A stretch of 64,000 nucleotides of DNA from Archivesica marissinica (taxonomy: Eukaryota > Mollusca > Bivalvia > Venerida > Vesicomyidae): positions 37,483,858 to 37,547,857 of the forward strand of contig CM026397.1 of NCBI GenBank assembly GCA_014843695.1. The letters are read 5' to 3'. The notes under the pieces are model-generated. The model ran no database searches. It was not told the DNA's origin and saw only the letters and a program-made list of their open reading frames with translations. A program made the position numbers and the translations under genes. Positions 13,236-27,257 of the stretch are shown in pieces (the stretch's first letter is position 1; each line of letters begins with the position of its first letter).

Positions 13236-13342
13236 ACTGTAAGTAATGATGTAATTGTGGGAGGGGTAAACTTTAAGTAATGATGTAAATGTGGGAGGGG
13301 GGTACACTGTAAGTAATGATGTAATTATGAAAGGGGCAAACT
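13236..13342. repeat. Short tandem repeat, about 36 bp
   Basis: About three units of ACTGTAAGTAATGATGTAAT plus a G-rich part (GTGGGAGGGG), beginning directly at the contig edge, so the array probably extends into the gap. Confidence 0.8.
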
Positions 13343-13517
13343 GTAAGTTTCTTATTGATCACATATACGGTTATATACAAAATAAGGGCTGTGGTTAGCT
13401 AATTCTATGGAACATACATACACTTGTACAGCGATATTTTAAGGAAAATCATGTAATTGTCACAACGCCATTTGCATTTACTGCTATTTACAAACCATAA
13501 AAGAGGCAAATCTACAA

Positions 13518-14535
13518 CATTTTGCTTGGCATTGTCTCTGCCGCAGTGCTATGTTAGGCTTGGCATTGTCTCTGCCGCAGTGCTATGTTAGGCTTGGCAT
13601 TGTCTCTGCCGCAGTGCTAGGTTAGGCTTGGCATTGTCTCTGCCGCAGTGCTAGGTTAGGCTTGGCATTGTCTCTGCCGCAGTGCTATGCTAGGTTTAGG
13701 CTAGGCATTGTCTCTGCCGCAGTGCTATGTTAGGCTTGGCATTGTCTCTGCCGCAGTGCTATGTTAGGCTTGGCATTGTCTCTGCCGCAGTGCTATGTTA
13801 GGCTTGGCATTGTCTCTGCCGCAGTGCTATGTTAGGTTTAGTTTATACAAATCTACAACATTTTGCTTGGCATTGTCTCTGCCGCAGTGCTATGTTAGGC
13901 TTGGCATTGTCTCTGCCGCAGTGCTATGTTAGGTTTAGTTTATACAAATCTACAACATTTTGCTTGGCATTGTCTCTGCCGCAGTGCTATGTTAGGTTTA
14001 GTTTATACAAATCTACAACATTTTACTTGGCATTGTCTCTGCCGCAGTGCTATGTTAGGCTTGGCATTGTCTCTGCCGCAGTGCTATGTTAGGTTTAGGC
14101 TTGGCATTGTCTCTGCCGCAGTGCTATGTTAGGTTTAGGCTTGGCATTGTCTCTGCCGCAGTGCTATGTTAGGTTTAGGCTTGGCATTGTCTCTGCCGCA
14201 GTGCTATGCTAGGTTTAGTTTATACATATCTACAACATTTTGCTTGGCATTGTCTCTGCCGCAGTGCTATGTTAGGTTTAGTTTATACATATCTACAACA
14301 TTTTGCTTGGCATTGTCTCTGCCGCAGTGCTATGTTAGGTTTAGTTTATACATATCTACAACATTTTGCTTGACATTGTCTCTGCCGCAGTGCTATGCTA
14401 GGTTTAGTTTATACATATCTACAACATTTTGCTTGGCATTGTCTCTGCTGCAGTGCTATGTTAGGTTTAGTTTATACATATCTACAACATTTTGCTTGGC
14501 ATTGTCTCTGCCACAGTGCTATGTTAGGTTTAGTT
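13518..14535. repeat. Mixed 32/64-bp minisatellite next to a SINE tail
   Basis: The core GCTTGGCATTGTCTCTGCCG plus CAGTGCTATGTTAG repeats about 24 times, either alone or with an added GTTTAGTTTATACAAATCTA + CAACATTTT segment that makes a longer unit of about 64 bp. The added segment matches the 3' tail of the SINE that starts at the right end of the array, so the longer form seems to have incorporated SINE tail sequence. The plus-strand frames of up to 128 codons follow the repeat and are not credited. Confidence 0.9.
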
Positions 14536-14765
14536 CATACAAATTTATATGAGCTCGATTGCGAAACAAGTTCTTATAACTTATATTAATCACTCTCGAG
14601 ACCTCATTCCTGATATGGAATCCATCACAACGAGGGAGAGAGAAGAGGCAACGTGGAATTTAAATGCCTTGCCTAAGGGCACAATCGTAACAGCTCCAGC
14701 GGGGCTCGAACTCCGGGACTTTCGCACATGAAGCGAATCCGCAACCACCGAACTATCACGACTTC
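14525..14765 (-). repeat. tRNA-Leu-like SINE, minus copy
   Basis: Minus strand: head at about 14690-14765 with A-box-like and B-box (GTTCGAGCCCC) sequence, then GGCACAATCGTAAC..AGGCAAGGCATTTAAATTCC reading in reverse, the GGAGAGAGAAGAGG block, CTCGAGAGTGATTAATATAA and a TTTAGTT/ATACAAATTTATA tail. Same family as 44195-44410, the better-preserved copy. Confidence 0.8.
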
Positions 14766-15002
14766 CACAAGGTTTGTATGATAGTATGTGATGCTGACTC
14801 TACTCACATAGGATATACCATAATTAATACATATATATCATGCATACATATACAAGATGGCGTAGTTACTTTTCATAAATACTATATGCATACCTTGTGA
14901 CCGCAGATAACCACCAAAGATCTTATCAATCAGGTTAGTCCGCTTGCTGTAATCGTCAAGACTGAAATATACATAAAACTAATTCATAACAACCAGTAAC
15001 AG

Positions 15003-17050
15003 GTGTACAGTAAATGACAGATATCCTACAGAACAGCTGGTGATATGTGTACAGTAAATGACAGATATCCTACAGAACAACTGGTGATATGTGTACAGTA
15101 AACGACAGATATCCAACAGAACAGCTGGTGATATGTGTACAGTAAACCACCAATATCCAACAGAACAGCTGGTGCTATGTGTACAGTAAATGACAGATAT
15201 CCAACAGAACAGCTGGTGATATGTGTACAGTAAACCACAGCAATCCTACAGTAACAGCTGGTGATATGTGTACAGTAAATGACAGATATCCAACAACAGC
15301 TGGTGATATGTGTACAATAAATGACAGATATCCAACAGTACAGCTGGTGATATGTGTACAGTAAATGACAGATATCCAACAGTACAGCTGGTGATATGTG
15401 TACAGTAAATGACAGATATCCAACAGTACAGCTGGTGATATGTGTACAGTAAATGACAGATATACAACAGAACAGCTGGTGATATGTGTACAGTAAACCA
15501 CAGATATCCAACAGAACAGCTGGTGATATGTATACAGTAAACCACCGATATCCAACAGAACAGCTGGTGATATGTGTACAGTAAATGACAGATATACAAC
15601 AGAACAGCTGGTGATATGTGTACAGTAAACCACAGATATACAACAGAACAGCTGGTGATATGTGTACAGTAAATGACAGATATACAACAGAACAGCTGGT
15701 GATATGTGTACAGTAAATGACAGATATCCAACAGTACAGCTGGTGATATGTGTACAGTAAATGACAGATATCCAACAGTACAGCTGGTGATATGTGTACA
15801 GTAAATGACAGATATACAACAGAACAGCTGGTGATATGTGTACAGTAAACCACAGATATCCAACAGAACAGCTGGTGATATGTATACAGTAAACCACCGA
15901 TATCCAACAGAACAGCTGGTGATATGTGTACAGTAAATGACAGATATACAACAGAACAGCTGGTGATATGTGTACAGTAAATGACAGATATACAACAGAA
16001 CAGCTGGTGATATGTGTACAGTAAACCACAGATATACAACAGAACAGCTGGTGATATGTGTACAGTAAATGACAGATATACAACAGAACAGCTGGTGATA
16101 TGTGTACAGTAAATGACAGATATCCAACAGAACAGCTGGTGATGTGTACAGTAAACCACAGATATACAACAGAACAGCTGGTGATATGTGTACAGTAAAT
16201 GACAGCAATCCAACAGAACAGCTGGTGATATGTGTACAGTAAACCACAGCAATCCAACAGAACAGCTGGTGATATGTGTACAGTAAACCACCGATATCCT
16301 ACAGAACAGCTGGTGCTATGTGTACAGTAAACCACAGCAATCCAATAGAACAGCTGGTGCTATGTGTACAGTAAACCACAGCAATCCAACAGAACAGCTG
16401 GTGATATGTGTACAGTAAACCACAGCAATCCTACAGAACAGCTGGTGATATGTGTACAGTAAACCACAGCAATCCTACAGAACAGCTGGTGATATGTGTA
16501 CAGTAAACCACAGCAATCCTACAGAACAGCTGGTGATATGTGTACAGTAAACGACAGCAATCCTACAGAACAGCTGGTGATATGTGTACAGTAAACCACA
16601 GCAATCCTACAGAACAGCTGGTGATATGTGTACAGTAAACCACAGCAATCCTACAGAACAGCTGGTGATATGTGTACAGTAAACCACAGCAATCCTACAG
16701 AACAGCTGGTGATATGTGTACAGTAAACCACAGCAATCCTACAGAACAGCTGGTGATATGTGTACAGTAAACCACAGCAATCCTACAGAACAGCTGGTGA
16801 TATGTGTACAGTAAACCACAGCAATCCTACAGAACAGCTGGTGATATGTGTACAGTAAACCACAGCAATCCTACAGAACAGCTGGTGATATGTGTACAGT
16901 AAACCACAGCAATCCTACAGAACAGCTGGTGATATGTGTACAGTAAACCACAGCAATCCTACAGAACAGCTGGTGATATGTGTACAGTAAACCACAGCAA
17001 TCCTACAGAACAGCTGGTGATATGTGTACAGTAAACCACAGACATCCTAC
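15003..17050. repeat. 44-bp minisatellite A, second copy
   Basis: The same 44-bp family. From 15256 onward it follows the first copy from base 1 of the window. Relative to the first copy the offset rises from 15255 at the left to 15386 at the right, so this copy holds about three more units, added in the homogeneous right-hand part. Confidence 0.95.
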
Positions 17051-17210
17051 TGTGGTATTGCTCACGACTTGAAAATGAAAAGGCACACCCATTTTCCCCC
17101 CAACTGCAACCTTGAGCTGTCAATCATTCTTGGACTGGATGATATTTCTATATCCACCTGTTAATTTTTCATGAGCAATTTCTATGATTGACAGATGACT
17201 TAAGCAATTC

Positions 17211-17486
17211 GTTTATTTATCGTTGCTACAGGTTATCCATATGAGCGATGCCTCCGGAAGAGATTAGTCATTTTATATTTTTGGAGGATAGTGAGTGCAA
17301 TGATAACGACAGAGACCATTCCAGAGCTCCCCTGGTTCTTTTACGTGCACGGTGTACAGCACCGACACGAGACCTCGGTTTAAAGTTCATCTGAAAGACT
17401 GTTTTATTAGGGTCAGACGGGGGATCGAACCTGTGATCCCTGGATTACCAGTCCAGCGAGTTACCACTGGACTACAGATCCGTCTG
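17211..17486 (-). repeat. tRNA-Thr-like SINE, duplicated copy
   Basis: Counterpart of the SINE at 1825-2100 at an offset of 15386, with the same boundaries and apparently the same sequence, including A box TAGTCCAGTGG and B box GGTTCGATCCC on the minus strand. It is a by-product of the locus duplication, not an independent insertion. Confidence 0.85.
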
Positions 17487-17616
17487 TACTGAAAGTGATT
17501 AGAATGAAAGAAAACTTATATAGTTCTTCTCCCTAATATTTGCAAACAAGTGCTTATTATTTACACCTTCTACATATATGTATTTATTGCAAACAACTAA
17601 CACAGGTGATCTTGGA

Positions 17617-20600
17617 CAATTGTTTGTGAGTGAGCAGTAGTCTGTTATGAGATTGCATTGATTTTGTCATGTACACTGTCAGAGGTAAACAATTGTTTGT
17701 GAGTGAGCAGTAGTCTGTTATGAGATTGCATTGATTTTGTCATGTACACTGTCAGAGGTAAACAATTGTTTGTGAGTGAGCAGTAGTCTGTTATGAGATT
17801 GCATTGATTTTGTCCATGTACACTGTCAGAGGTAAACAATTGTTTGTGAGTGAGCAGTAGTCTGTCGTGAGATTGTATTGATTTTGTCCATGTACACTGT
17901 CAGAGGTAAACACTTGTTTGTGAGTGAGCAGTAGTCTGTCGTGAGATTGTATTGATTTTGTTCATGTACACTGTCAGAGGTAAACACTTGTTTGTGAGTG
18001 AGCAGTAGTCTGTCGTGAGATTGTATTGATTTTGTCCATGTACACTGTCAGAGGTAAGCACTTGTTTGTGAGTGAGCAGTAGTCTGTCGTGAGATTGTAT
18101 TGATTTTGTCCATGTACACTGTCAGAGGTAAACACTTGTTTGTGAGTGAGCAGTAGTCTGTCGTGAGATTGTATTGATTTTGTCCATGTACACTGTCAGA
18201 GGTAAACAATTGTTTGTGAGTGAGCAGTAGTCTGTTGTGAGATTGTATTGATTTTGTCATGTACACTGTCAGAGGTAAACAATTGTTTGCAGTGAGCAGT
18301 AGTGTGTTGTGAGATTGCATTGATTTTGTCCATGTACACTGTCAGAGGTAAACAATTGTTTGTGAGTGAGCAGTAGTCTGTTGTGAGATTGTATTGATTT
18401 TGTCATGTACACTGTCAGAGGTAAACAATTGTTTGCAGTGAGCAGTAGTGTGTTGTGAGATTGCATTGATTTTGTCCATGTACACTGTCAGAGGTAAACA
18501 ATTGTTTGTGAGTGAGCAGTAGTCTGTTGTGAGATTGTATTGATTTTGTCATGTACACTGTCAGAGGTAAACAATTGTTTGCAGTGAGCAGTAGTGTGTT
18601 GTGAGATTGCATTGATTTTGTCCATGTACACTGTCAGAGGTAAACAATTGTTTGTGAGTGAGCAGTAGTCTGTCGTGAGATTGTATTGATTTTGTCATGT
18701 ACACTGTCAGAGGTAAACAATTGTTTGCAGTGAGCAGTAGTGTGTTGTGAGATTGTATTGATTTTGTCATGTACACTGTCAGAGGTAAACAATTGTTTGC
18801 AGTGAGCAGTAGTGTGTTGTGAGATTGCATTGATTTTGTTCATGTACACTGTCAGAGGTAAACAATTGTTTGTGAGTGAGCAGTAGTCTGTTGTGAGATT
18901 GCATTGATTTTGTCATGTACACTGTCAGAGGTAAACACTTGTTTGTGAGTGAGCAGTAGTGTGTTGTGAGATTGCATTGATTTTGTTCATGTACACTGTC
19001 AGAGGTAAACAATTGTTTGTGAGTGAGCAGTAGTCTGTCGTGAGATTGCATTGATTTTGTCCATGTACACTGTCAGAGGTAAACAATTGTTTGTGAGTGA
19101 GCAGTAGTCTGTCGTGAGATTGTATTGATTTTGTCCATGTACACTGTCAGAGGTAAACACTTGTTTGCAGTGAGCAGTAGTGTGTTGTGAGATTGTATTG
19201 ATTTTGTCCATGTACACTGTCAGAGGTAAACAATTGTTTGTGAGTGAGCAGTAGTCTGTCGTGAGATTGTATTGATTTTGTCATGTACACTGTCAGAGGT
19301 AAACACTTGTTTGTGAGTGAGCAGTAGTCTGTTATGAGATTGCATTGATTTTGTCATGTACACTGTCAGAGGTAAACACTTGTTTGTGAGTGAGCAGTAG
19401 TCTGTTATGAGATTGTATTGATTTTGTCCATGTACACTGTCAGAGGTAAACACTTGTTTGTGAGTGAGCAGTAGTCTGTCGTGAGATTGCATTGATTTTG
19501 TCATGTACACTGTCAGAGGTAAACAATTGTTTGTGAGTGAGCAGTAGTCTGTTATGAGATTGCATTGATTTTGTCATGTACACTGTCAGAGGTAAACAAT
19601 TGTTTGTGAGTGAGCAGTAGTCTGTTATGAGATTGCATTGATTTTGTCATGTACACTGTCAGAGGTAAACACTTGTTTGTGAGTGAGCAGTAGTCTGTTA
19701 TGAGATTGTATTGATTTTGTCCATGTACACTGTCAGAGGTAAACACTTGTTTGTGAGTGAGCAGTAGTCTGTCGTGAGATTGCATTGATTTTGTCATGTA
19801 CACTGTCAGAGGTAAACAATTGTTTGTGAGTGAGCAGTAGTCTGTCGTGAGATTGCATTGATTTTGTCATGTACACTGTCAGAGGTAAACACTTGTTTGT
19901 GAGTGAGCAGTAGTCTGTTATGAGATTGCATTGATTTTGTCATGTACACTGTCAGAGGTAAACAATTGTTTGTGAGTGAGCAGTAGTGTGTTGTGAGATT
20001 GCATTGATTTTGTCATGTACACTGTCAGAGGTAAACAATTGTTTGTGAGTGAGCAGTAGTCTGTCGTGAGATTGTATTGATTTTGTCCATGTACACTGTC
20101 AGAGGTAAACAATTGTTTGTGAGTGAGCAGTAGTCTGTTGTGAGATTGTATTGATTTTGTCATGTACACTGTCAGAGGTAAACAATTGTTTGTGAGTGAG
20201 CAGTAGTGTGTTGTGAGATTGTATTGATTTTGTCATGTACACTGTCAGAGGTAAACAATTGTTTGCAGTGAGCAGTAGTGTGTTGTGAGATTGCATTGAT
20301 TTTGTCCATGTACACTGTCAGAGGTAAACAATTGTTTGTGAGTGAGCAGTAGTCTGTTGTGAGATTGTATTGATTTTGTCATGTACACTGTCAGAGGTAA
20401 ACAATTGTTTGCAGTGAGCAGTAGTGTGTTGTGAGATTGCATTGATTTTGTTCATGTACACTGTCAGAGGTAAACAATTGTTTGTGAGTGAGCAGTAGTC
20501 TGTTGTGAGATTGCATTGATTTTGTCATGTACACTGTCAGAGGTAAACACTTGTTTGTGAGTGAGCAGTAGTGTGTTGTGAGATTGCATTGATTTTGTTC

Positions 20601-23600
20601 ATGTACACTGTCAGAGGTAAACAATTGTTTGTGAGTGAGCAGTAGTCTGTCGTGAGATTGCATTGATTTTGTCCATGTACACTGTCAGAGGTAAACAATT
20701 GTTTGTGAGTGAGCAGTAGTCTGTCGTGAGATTGTATTGATTTTGTCCATGTACACTGTCAGAGGTAAACACTTGTTTGCAGTGAGCAGTAGTGTGTTGT
20801 GAGATTGTATTGATTTTGTCCATGTACACTGTCAGAGGTAAACAATTGTTTGTGAGTGAGCAGTAGTCTGTCGTGAGATTGTATTGATTTTGTCATGTAC
20901 ACTGTCAGAGGTAAACAATTGTTTGTGAGTGAGCAGTAGTCTGTTATGAGATTGCATTGATTTTGTCATGTACACTGTCAGAGGTAAACACTTGTTTGTG
21001 AGTGAGCAGTAGTCTGTTATGAGATTGTATTGATTTTGTCCATGTACACTGTCAGAGGTAAACACTTGTTTGTGAGTGAGCAGTAGTCTGTCGTGAGATT
21101 GCATTGATTTTGTCATGTACACTGTCAGAGGTAAACAATTGTTTGTGAGTGAGCAGTAGTCTGTTATGAGATTGCATTGATTTTGTCATGTACACTGTCA
21201 GAGGTAAACAATTGTTTGTGAGTGAGCAGTAGTCTGTTATGAGATTGCATTGATTTTGTCATGTACACTGTCAGAGGTAAACAATTGTTTGTGAGTGAGC
21301 AGTAGTCTGTTATGAGATTGTATTGATTTTGTCCATGTACACTGTCAGAGGTAAACACTTGTTTGTGAGTGAGCAGTAGTCTGTCGTGAGATTGCATTGA
21401 TTTTGTCATGTACACTGTCAGAGGTAAACAATTGTTTGTGAGTGAGCAGTAGTCTGTCGTGAGATTGCATTGATTTTGTCATGTACACTGTCAGAGGTAA
21501 ACAATTGTTTGTGAGTGAGCAGTAGTCTGTTGTGAGATTGCATTGATTTTGTCATGTACACTGTCAGAGGTAAACAATTGTTTGTGAGTGAGCAGTAGTC
21601 TGTTATGAGATTGCATTGATTTTGTCATGTACACTGTCAGAGGTAAACAATTGTTTGTGAGTGAGCAGTAGTCTGTTATGAGATTGCATTGATTTTGTCA
21701 TGTACACTGTCAGAGGTAAACAATTGTTTGTGAGTGAGCAGTAGTCTGTTATGAGATTGCATTGATTTTGTCATGTACACTGTCAGAGGTAAACAATTGT
21801 TTGTGAGTGAGCAGTAGTCTGTTGTGAGATTGCATTGATTTTGTCATGTACACTGTCAGAGGTAAACAATTGTTTGTAGTGAGCAGTAGTGTGTTGTGAG
21901 ATTGCATTGATTTTGTCATGTACACTGTCAGAGGTAAACAATTGTTTGTGAGTGAGCAGTAGTGTGTTGTGAGATTGTATTGATTTTGTTCATGTACACT
22001 GTCAGAGGTAAACAATTGTTTGCAGTGAGCAGTAGTGTGTTGTGAGATTGCATTGATTTTGTCCATGTACACTGTCAGAGGTAAACAATTGTTTGTGAGT
22101 GAGCAGTAGTATGTTGTGAGATTGCATTGATTTTGTCCATGTACACTGTCAGAGGTAAACAATTGTTTGTGAGTGAGCAGTAGTCTGTCGTGAGATTGCA
22201 TTGATTTTGTCATGTACACTGTCAGAGGTAAACAATTGTTTGTGAGTGAGCAGTAGTCTGTCGTGAGATTGTATTGATTTTGTCATGTACACTGTCAGAG
22301 GTAAACAATTGTTTGTGAGTGAGCAGTAGTCTGTCGTGAGATTGCATTGATTTTGTCCATGTACACTGTCAGAGGTAAACAATTGTTTGTGAGTGAGCAG
22401 TAGTCTGTCGTGAGATTGTATTGATTTTGTCCATGTACACTGTCAGAGGTAAACAATTGTTTGCAGTGAGCAGTAGTGTGTTGTGAGATTGTATTGATTT
22501 TGTCCATGTACACTGTCAGAGGTAAACAATTGTTTGTGAGTGAGCAGTAGTGTGTTGTGAGATTGTATTGATTTTGTCATGTACACTGTCAGAGGTAAAC
22601 ACTTGTTTGTGAGTGAGCAGTAGTCTGTTATGAGATTGCATTGATTTTGTCATGTACACTGTCAGAGGTAAACACTTGTTTGTGAGTGAGCAGTAGTCTG
22701 TTATGAGATTGTATTGATTTTGTCCATGTACACTGTCAGAGGTAAACACTTGTTTGTGAGTGAGCAGTAGTCTGTCGTGAGATTGCATTGATTTTGTCAT
22801 GTACACTGTCAGAGGTAAACAATTGTTTGTGAGTGAGCAGTAGTCTGTTATGAGATTGCATTGATTTTGTCATGTACACTGTCAGAGGTAAACAATTGTT
22901 TGTGAGTGAGCAGTAGTCTGTTATGAGATGCATTGATTTTGTCATGTACATGTCAGAGGTAAACACTTGTTTGTGAGTGAGCAGTAGTCTGTTATGAGAT
23001 TGTATTGATTTTGTCCATGTACACTGTCAGAGGTAAACATTGTTTGTGAGTGAGCAGTAGTCTGTCGTGAGATTGTATTGATTTTGTCATGTACACTGTC
23101 AGAGGTAAACAATTGTTTGTGAGTGAGCAGTAGTCTGTTGTGAGATTGCATTGATTTTGTCATGTACACTGTCAGAGGTAAACACTTGTTTGTGAGTGAG
23201 CAGTAGTCTGTTATGAGATTGCATTGATTTTGTCATGTACACTGTCAGAGGTAAACAATTGTTTGTGAGTGAGCAGTAGTCTGTTGTGAGATTGCATTGA
23301 TTTTGTCATGTACACTGTCAGAGGTAAACAATTGTTTGCAGTGAGCAGTAGTGTGTTGTGAGATTGCATTGATTTTGTCATGTACACTGTCAGAGGTAAA
23401 CAATTGTTTGTGAGTGAGCAGTAGTCTGTTGTGAGATTGTATTGATTTTGTCATGTACACTGTCAGAGGTAAACAATTGTTTGCAGTGAGCAGTAGTGTG
23501 TTGTGAGATTGCATTGATTTTGTCCATGTACACTGTCAGAGGTAAACAATTGTTTGTGAGTGAGCAGTAGTCTGTTGTGAGATTGCATTGATTTTGTCAT

Positions 23601-26010
23601 GTACACTGTCAGAGGTAAACAATTGTTTGTGAGTGAGCAGTAGTGTGTTGTGAGATTGCATTGATTTTGTCATGTACACTGTCAGAGGTAAACAATTGTT
23701 TGTGAGTGAGCAGTAGTCTGTCGTGAGATTGCATTGATTTTGTCATGTACACTGTCAGAGGTAAACAATTGTTTGTGAGTGAGCAGTAGTCTGTTGTGAG
23801 ATTGCATTGATTTTGTCATGTACACTGTCAGAGGTAAACACTTGTTTGTGAGTGAGCAGTAGTCTGTTATGAGATTGCATTGATTTTGTCATGTACACTG
23901 TCAGAGGTAAACAATTGTTTGTGAGTGAGCAGTAGTCTGTTATGAGATTGCATTGATTTTGTCATGTACACTGTCAGAGGTAAACAATTGTTGTGAGTGA
24001 GCAGTAGTCTGTTGTGAGATTGCATTGATTTTGTCATGTACACTGTCAGAGGTAAACAATTGTTTGTGAGTGAGCAGTAGTCTGTTATGAGATTGCATTG
24101 ATTTTGTCATGTACACTGTCAGAGGTAAACAATTGTTTGCAGTGAGCAGTAGTGTGTTGTGAGATTGCATTGATTTTGTCATGTACACTGTCAGAGGTAA
24201 ACAATTGTTTGTGAGTGAGCAGTAGTGTGTTGTGAGATTGTATTGATTTTGTTCATGTACACTGTCAGAGGTAAACAATTGTTTGCAGTGAGCAGTAGTG
24301 TGTTGTGAGATTGCATTGATTTTGTCCATGTACACTGTCAGAGGTAAACAATTGTTTGTGAGTGAGCAGTAGTATGTTGTGAGATTGCATTGATTTTGTC
24401 CATGTACACTGTCAGAGGTAAACAATTGTTTGTGAGTGAGCAGTAGTCTGTCGTGAGATTGCATTGATTTTGTCATGTACACTGTCAGAGGTAAACAATT
24501 GTTTGTGAGTGAGCAGTAGTCTGTCGTGAGATTGTATTGATTTTGTCCATGTACACTGTCAGAGGTAAACAATTGTTTGTGAGTGAGCAGTAGTCTGTCG
24601 TGAGATTGTATTGATTTTGTCCATGTACAGTCAGAGGTAAACAATTGTTTGTGAGTGAGCAGTAGTCTGTTATGAGATTGCATTGATTTTGTCCATGTAC
24701 ACTGTCAGAGGTAAACAATTGTTTGCAGTGAGCAGTAATCTGTTGTGAGATTGTATTGATTTTGTCCATGTACACTGTCAGAGGTAAACAATTGTTTGTG
24801 AGTGAGCAGTAGTGTGTTGTGAGATTGCATTGATTTTGTTCATGTACACTGTCAGAGGTAAACACTTGTTTGTGAGTGAGCAGTAGTCTGTTATGAGATT
24901 GCATTGATTTTGTTCATGTACACTGTCAGAGGTAAACACTTGTTTGTGAGTGAGCAGTAGTCTGTTATGAGATTGCATTGATTTTGTCATGTACACTGTC
25001 AGAGGTAAACAATTGTTTGTGAGTGAGCAGTAGTGTGTTGTGAGATTGCATTGATTTTGTCCATGTACACTGTCAGAGGTAAACAATTGTTTGTGAGTGA
25101 GCAGTAGTGTGTCGTGAGATTGCATTGATTTTGTTCATGTACACTGTCAGAGGTAAACACTTGTTTGTGAGTGAGCAGTAGTCTGTCGTGAGATTGCATT
25201 GATTTTGTCATGTACACTGTCAGAGGTAAACAATTGTTTGCAGTGAGCAGTAGTGTGTTGTGAGATTGCATTGATTTTGTCCATGTACACTGTCAGAGGT
25301 AAACACTTGTTTGTGAGTGAGCAGTAGTCTGTCGTGAGATTGCATTGATTTTGTCATGTACACTGTCAGAGGTAAACAATTGTTTGCAGTGAGCAGTAGT
25401 GTGTTGTGAGATTGCATTGATTTTGTCATGTACACTGTCAGAGGTAAACATTGTTTGTGAGTGAGCAGTAGTCTGTGTGAGATGTTGTTTTGTCATGTAC
25501 ACTGTCAGAGGTAAACATTGTTTGAGTGAGCAGTAGTTGTTGTGAGATTGCATTGATTTTGTCATGTACACTGTCAGAGGTAAACAATTGTTTGTAGTGA
25601 GCAGTAGTTGTGTGAGATTGCATTGATTTTGTCATGTACACTGTCAGAGGTAAACATTGTTTGGTGAGCAGTAGTGTGTGTGAGATTGCATTGATTTTGT
25701 CATGTACACTGTCAAGGTAAACATTGTTTGTGAGTGAGCAGTAGTCTGTCGTGAGATTGCATTGATTTTGTCATGTACACTGTCAGAGGTAAACAATTGT
25801 TTGCAGTGAGCAGTAGTGTGTTGTGAGATTGCATTGATTTTGTCCATGTACACTGTCAGAGGTAAACACTTGTTTGTGAGTGAGCAGTAGTCTGTCGTGA
25901 GATTGCATTGATTTTGTCATGTACACTGTCAGAGGTAAACAATTGTTTGCAGTGAGCAGTAGTGTGTTGTGAGATTGCATTGATTTTGTCCATGTACACT
26001 GTCAGAGGTA
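17617..26010. repeat. 73-bp minisatellite B, second copy
   Basis: About 115 units, roughly 0.5 kb longer than the first copy. It shows higher-order structure: the block at about 18779-19510 recurs at about 20391-21122, an offset of 1612 bp (about 22 units). A patch of deletion-bearing units lies at 25440-25740. The first and last few units match those of the first copy. Confidence 0.95.
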
Positions 26011-26103
26011 AACAATTTGTTTTCGGGAATGTTATGAATTGAGCGATCCAAAGCATATTCATCAAATCAACATGTTTTATAATTTACCTGTGCAACATGG
26101 AGC

Positions 26104-26285
26104 TACAGTCAAACCTGTCTTAAGCAGCCAGCAAAGGGAATCACAAAAAGTGGCTACTTAGCACAGGTGGCTGCTTAATAGAAGTCAAATGTACACTAAA
26201 ACAGCATATTGGGAATATGGAAATTAGCTGCTTAATACAGGTTGGCTGCTTAATAAAGGTGACCACTAACTCAGGTTTGACTGTA
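26104..26285. mobile_element. TA-flanked MITE, duplicated copy
   Basis: Same element as at 10167-10348, with the same perfect TACAGTCAAACCTG termini, carried by the locus duplication. Confidence 0.75.
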
Positions 26286-27257
26286 CCGTATTTAGCTATG
26301 TATAGTGCGCACATTTCTTACTGAAATCCTCATCCATTTTATCTACTGCGCATTATACACCAGTACAGACATCAGGACATTTTTTTCCGGACCAAAATTG
26401 ACCAATATTTCATGAAATTCGACCCGAACGGCCCCAGACATTCTATAATTTGTTACATTCGACAAACGTTATAAACTAGCTATTAAAACCAGTTGCCGAT
26501 AGTCTATATAAATAAATGAAATGAATAAGACCACAACATTAGCATATATTGCGTTTATTTTGGCAAACTTTGAAGAATTTAATTGAAATTACTAGATGCA
26601 TAAAAAATGGTGATTTGATAACATCACGTGGTTTTATCGTATGTAATATTTCCCGTACTTTTCGCGTACTTCGCCGCATAAAGCGACACACTTTTTTTGG
26701 GTGCAGTATTTCAATTGTTTGTAGCGATAATTAATTTCGACAAACCTTTCACAATGGGTCCCAGTTAATTAGGTAGGCTACACGTGTTGAGAAGTTTGAG
26801 CATCTGCTGACATGTTTGAGAACGTGTTGAGATGTTTGAGCAGGTGTTAAGTTTGAGAAATTAATTATCACTCAACTTGTCAATTTAATGCCATGTCATC
26901 GAAGGAAATACCTCAGAATTGTCTTATCATAAACTTGTGTTGTTTTCTTTTATGCAACATTTCCCGAAACGTGTATTTCTGCATGTACGCATCCACGATA
27001 TACATGTAATTTTCATGAAATTATGGGTGCGTTACCGTTTCTCGATGAGGTATCTCGAGTGATTAATATAAGTTGTAAAAATCACGGAGCACAATATTTA
27101 GCGATTCTTGATAAATGTTAAATTTTGACTTGGAAAATTGCGTTTTTCACGTGCGCATTATACATCGGAACTCAGTTTTTCCGCCGATTTTCGTGCCAGA
27201 TCGTGGGTGCGCACTATACACGGTAGCGCACTATACACGGTAGCGCACTATACGGTA
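26284..27257. mobile_element. MITE with GTGCGCAC termini, duplicated copy
   Basis: Counterpart of 10347-11313, again with the triplicated right terminus. It differs by two visible substitutions (near 26537 and 26610) and a 7-bp insertion near 27116. A G run follows (10 here against 11 in the first copy), then the gap. Confidence 0.65.

Noticed and set aside
11866..13307. Frames of over 400 codons on both strands
   Set aside because: Most of their length is N in the assembly gap; the rest is the 48-bp array.
15026..16335. Open frames of 333-421 codons on the minus strand
   Set aside because: They follow the stop-free 44-bp repeat in three overlapping frames. No real gene is open in three frames at once.
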